Positions 61,695 to 64,000 of a DNA stretch of 64,000 nucleotides are shown here, piece after piece; within the stretch, counting starts at the first letter, position 1; every line of letters starts with the position of its first letter. The position numbers and the translations under genes are program-made. The notes under the pieces were generated by a model. That model searched no databases, was not told where the DNA came from, and worked only from the letters and a program-made list of their open reading frames with translations. Location of the stretch: positions 124,001 through 188,000 of the forward strand of contig NZ_QVMI01000004.1 of NCBI RefSeq assembly GCF_010500965.1. Direction: 5' to 3'. Source of the stretch: Bacteroides sp. 51. GTDB taxonomy: Bacteria > Bacteroidota > Bacteroidia > Bacteroidales > Bacteroidaceae.

Positions 61695-63293
61695 ATGAAA
61701 CCAGACGCAAAATCAACCATCGAAACAGGCAAAGCCATTCTGGGTATAGAACTCGGTTCTACCCGAATAAAAGCCGTTTTGATTGACCAGGAGAACAAGC
61801 CCATTGCCCAGGGGAGTCACACTTGGGAGAACCAGCTGGTCGATGGACTTTGGACATACAGTATGGATGCCATCTGGCATGGATTGCAGGATTGTTATGC
61901 CGATCTGCGTTCGAATGTAAAGGATGCATACGGCATAGAGATAGAGACATTGGCTGCCATCGGCGTAAGTGCCATGATGCACGGCTATATGGCATTCAAT
62001 GAGAAAGAAGAAATTCTCGTGCCTTTCCGCACCTGGAGAAACACCAATACAGGGCAGGCAGCAGCAGAGTTATCAGAACTCTTTGTATACAATATCCCTT
62101 TAAGATGGAGTATTTCTCACGTGTATCAAGCCATCCTGAACAACGAGGCGCACGTGCCGGAGATTAATTATCTGACTACGCTTGCAGGATACATCCATTG
62201 GCAGATGACAGGTAAAAAGGTGTTGGGCATAGGCGATGCATCGGGTATGCTCCCTATTGACCCGGCCACCAAGAACTATTACACCGCTATGGTAGATAAG
62301 TTCGACAACCTGATTGCAGACAAGAAATTTGGTTGGAAGTTACTCGATATTCTGCCCGAAGTACTGTCTGCCGGTGAGAATGCCGGATTCCTCACAGCAG
62401 GAGGAGCCAGCAGACTCGACGTCTCGGGACACCTGAAGGCAGGCATACCTGTTTGCCCACCCGAAGGAGATGCCGGCACCGGTATGGTGGCAACCAACGC
62501 CGTTAAGCAACGCACTGGAAACGTATCGGCAGGAACCTCATCATTCTCCATGATTGTATTGGAGAAAGACTTGTCCAAGCCCTACGAAGTGATTGATATG
62601 GTCACCACCCCCGACGGAAGTCCGGTGGCTATGGTGCATTGCAACAATTGTACTTCCGATCTGAATGAATGGGTCAGCTTATTCAAGGAATATCAGGAAT
62701 TGCTGGGCATACCTGTAGATATGAATGAAATATATGAAAAGCTCTACAACCATGCGCTTACAGCCGATAAAGATTGTGGCGGACTGCTTTCATTCAACTA
62801 CGTCTCGGGCGAACCGATAACCGGATTTGCCGATGGAAGACCCTTGTTCGTTCGTTCGGCAAGTGACAAGTTCAACCTTGCGAATTTCATGCGGGCACAC
62901 CTGCATGCTTCTGTCGGTGTTCTTAAGATTGGCAATGACGTCCTGTTTAATGAGGAAAAGATCAAAGTCGACCGGATCACAGGACATGGAGGTTTGTTCA
63001 AGACCAAGAACGTAGGTCAGCGGATACTTGCAGCAGCATTAAACTCACCCATTTCTGTAATGGAAACAGCCGGTGAGGGTGGTGCCTGGGGTATTGGCCT
63101 ATTGGCTTCCTACCTGGTGAATAATGAAAAGAATCAATCTCTTGCCGACTTCCTGGACGAGCATGCCTTTGGCGGAGATGCAGGTATTGAGATTTCACCT
63201 TCGGTTGAAGATGTAGAAGGCTTTAGCACATACATCGAAAACTACAAAGCAGCATTACCCATCGAGGAAGCAGCGGTGAAGTTTAAAAAGTAA
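61695..63293 (+). CDS. araB: FGGY-family ribulokinase
   Basis: A 532-residue sugar kinase. Motifs are LGIELGSTRIKAVLIDQE (about 17-34, ATP site), AIGVSAMMHGYM (about 88) and GNVSAGTSSFSMIV (about 273). GHGGLFKTKNVGQRILAAALN (about 425) and AGEGGAWGIGLLASYL lie near the end. Located after araA, it must be the L-ribulose kinase step, although FGGY enzymes are hard to separate by sequence. A solo palindromic element follows its stop. Confidence 0.92.
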   Translation: MKPDAKSTIETGKAILGIELGSTRIKAVLIDQENKPIAQGSHTWENQLVDGLWTYSMDAIWHGLQDCYADLRSNVKDAYGIEIETLAAIGVSAMMHGYMAFNEKEEILVPFRTWRNTNTGQAAAELSELFVYNIPLRWSISHVYQAILNNEAHVPEINYLTTLAGYIHWQMTGKKVLGIGDASGMLPIDPATKNYYTAMVDKFDNLIADKKFGWKLLDILPEVLSAGENAGFLTAGGASRLDVSGHLKAGIPVCPPEGDAGTGMVATNAVKQRTGNVSAGTSSFSMIVLEKDLSKPYEVIDMVTTPDGSPVAMVHCNNCTSDLNEWVSLFKEYQELLGIPVDMNEIYEKLYNHALTADKDCGGLLSFNYVSGEPITGFADGRPLFVRSASDKFNLANFMRAHLHASVGVLKIGNDVLFNEEKIKVDRITGHGGLFKTKNVGQRILAAALNSPISVMETAGEGGAWGIGLLASYLVNNEKNQSLADFLDEHAFGGDAGIEISPSVEDVEGFSTYIENYKAALPIEEAAVKFKK

Positions 63294-63312
63294 CCATTCT
63301 GCTTATTATACT

Positions 63313-63340
63313 GTAGGGGCGGTTCACGAACCGCCCTTAC
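63313..63340. repeat. GGCGGTTCACGAACCGCC palindrome, solo copy
   Basis: A 28-bp near-perfect palindrome (GTAGGGG at the left, CCCTTAC at the right) lies between araB and the GH127 gene, 17 bases before the next start codon. It would sit in the leader of that gene. Confidence 0.9.
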
Positions 63341-63357
63341 ACCTTATATCAAAAAAA

Positions 63358-64000
63358 ATGAAAACAGCCCTCATCACTTACTTACTCTTTTTCTGTTTTC
63401 TCCTTACCGGGAAAGCTCAAACCCTGGAAAAGGTTTCCCCTTTCCCCCTTCAAGATGTCGAACTGCTGGAAAGCCCTTTCCTGCAAGCCCAACAAACGGA
63501 TTTAAAATACATCCTGGCTATGGAGCCGGACAGATTACTTGCCCCATATTTGCGGGAAGCCGGACTCACCCCGAAAGCCCCTTCCTATACCAACTGGGAA
63601 AACACCGGATTGGATGGGCATATTGGTGGACACTACATTTCGGCCCTTTCTATGATGGCAGCCACTACCGGAAACAACGAGATCAAGCAACGTCTCAACT
63701 ATATGGTAGACGAACTAAAACGCTGCCAGGATGCCGTAGGAACCGGATTTATTGGCGGTACCCCCGGCAGTATCCCCATGTGGAACGAAATCAAAGCAGG
63801 AAACATCCGTGCCGGAGGCTTCGACCTCAACGGTAAATGGGTGCCCCTCTACAATATACACAAAACCTATGCAGGCTTGCGCGATGCCTGCCTCTTCACA
63901 GGCAACACCACTGCCCGCGACATGTTGATCAAGCTCACAGACTGGATGCTCGATATTACATCCAATCTATCTGACGAACAAATGCAAGATATGCTCCGCA
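63358..64000 (+). CDS. GH127-like beta-L-arabinofuranosidase (DUF1680), truncated by the window end
   Basis: Partial: 214 codons are visible and the frame stays open at the edge. A signal peptide (about 1-20, FCFLLTGKAQ) precedes FPLQDVELLESPFLQAQQTDLK, DRLLAPYLREAGL, WENTGLDGHIGGHYISALS and GFIGGTPGSIPMWNEI. This is the usual opening of the GH127/DUF1680 alpha/alpha-barrel. GH127 enzymes remove beta-L-arabinofuranose from plant glycans. The catalytic residues lie beyond the window. It probably extends the ara operon. Confidence 0.88.
   Translation, partial: MKTALITYLLFFCFLLTGKAQTLEKVSPFPLQDVELLESPFLQAQQTDLKYILAMEPDRLLAPYLREAGLTPKAPSYTNWENTGLDGHIGGHYISALSMMAATTGNNEIKQRLNYMVDELKRCQDAVGTGFIGGTPGSIPMWNEIKAGNIRAGGFDLNGKWVPLYNIHKTYAGLRDACLFTGNTTARDMLIKLTDWMLDITSNLSDEQMQDMLR

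Noticed and set aside
1-64000. tRNA or rRNA genes
   Set aside because: Reading the larger gaps on both strands showed no cloverleaf with a TTCRANNC arm and no rRNA-like sequence.

Overview
The window comes from a Bacteroidales genome, most likely Bacteroides or Parabacteroides. The evidence is the paired SusC/SusD outer-membrane proteins, a hybrid two-component regulator with a Reg_prop propeller, NrtR-type control of arabinose genes, many TAnnTTTG promoter boxes (the Bacteroidales -7 element) and an almost complete lack of Shine-Dalgarno sites. All naming is from reading translated sequence; no database search was run.

Positions 1-27,200 are mostly housekeeping. They hold an ECF sigma factor with a membrane partner (704-1836), sbcD-sbcC (1928-6278), a candidate SRP-like small RNA (about 6341-6507), an XRE regulator, a DNA/RNA endonuclease and mltG (6760-9340). 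Next come indolepyruvate oxidoreductase iorAB with a phenylacetate-CoA ligase (9456-12940), an outer-membrane DUF3575-type protein, rluF, a 6S-like RNA (14607-14788) and the thrS-infC-rpmI-rplT operon (14949-18324). A minus-strand run follows: TPR protein, def, ruvX, an ABC-F ATPase, an unknown protein, a SPOR lipoprotein and an SDR. The block closes with a YtxH/holin-like envelope operon (26287-27141).

Positions 27,200-30,060 are an AT-rich accessory patch. It holds a predicted HExxH metallopeptidase and a DUF1062-like zinc-ribbon protein. Several copies of an inverted CTTATGACACACCCTC sequence and other dispersed repeats lie around them.

Positions 30,085-64,000 form a sugar-utilisation island. 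It contains manA diverging from galM-MFS-galK, a LruC-type secreted protein, and an arabinan locus. That locus has a leftward GH43-GH51-GH43 operon, a hybrid two-component sensor (HTCS), and a rightward susC-susD-surface glycan-binding protein-GH43 operon. The L-arabinose operon follows: secreted aldose epimerase, Na+ symporter, araR, araD, araA, araB and a truncated GH127. Arabinan would be bound and cut outside, imported through SusC/D, cut to arabinose in the periplasm, moved in by the symporter and converted to xylulose-5-phosphate.

The most informative new reading is regulatory. Both arabinan promoters carry a pair of (G/A)TCCAC(C/T) blocks spaced 21 bp, with the proximal block ending exactly 20 bp before the -7 box; this is a candidate HTCS operator. 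A second motif, AGTGT-N7-ACACT, sits directly after the susC -7 box and twice, 21 bp apart, before the ara operon; this is a candidate AraR operator. The window is also rich in dispersed palindromes, some of which supply the stop codons of neighbouring genes.
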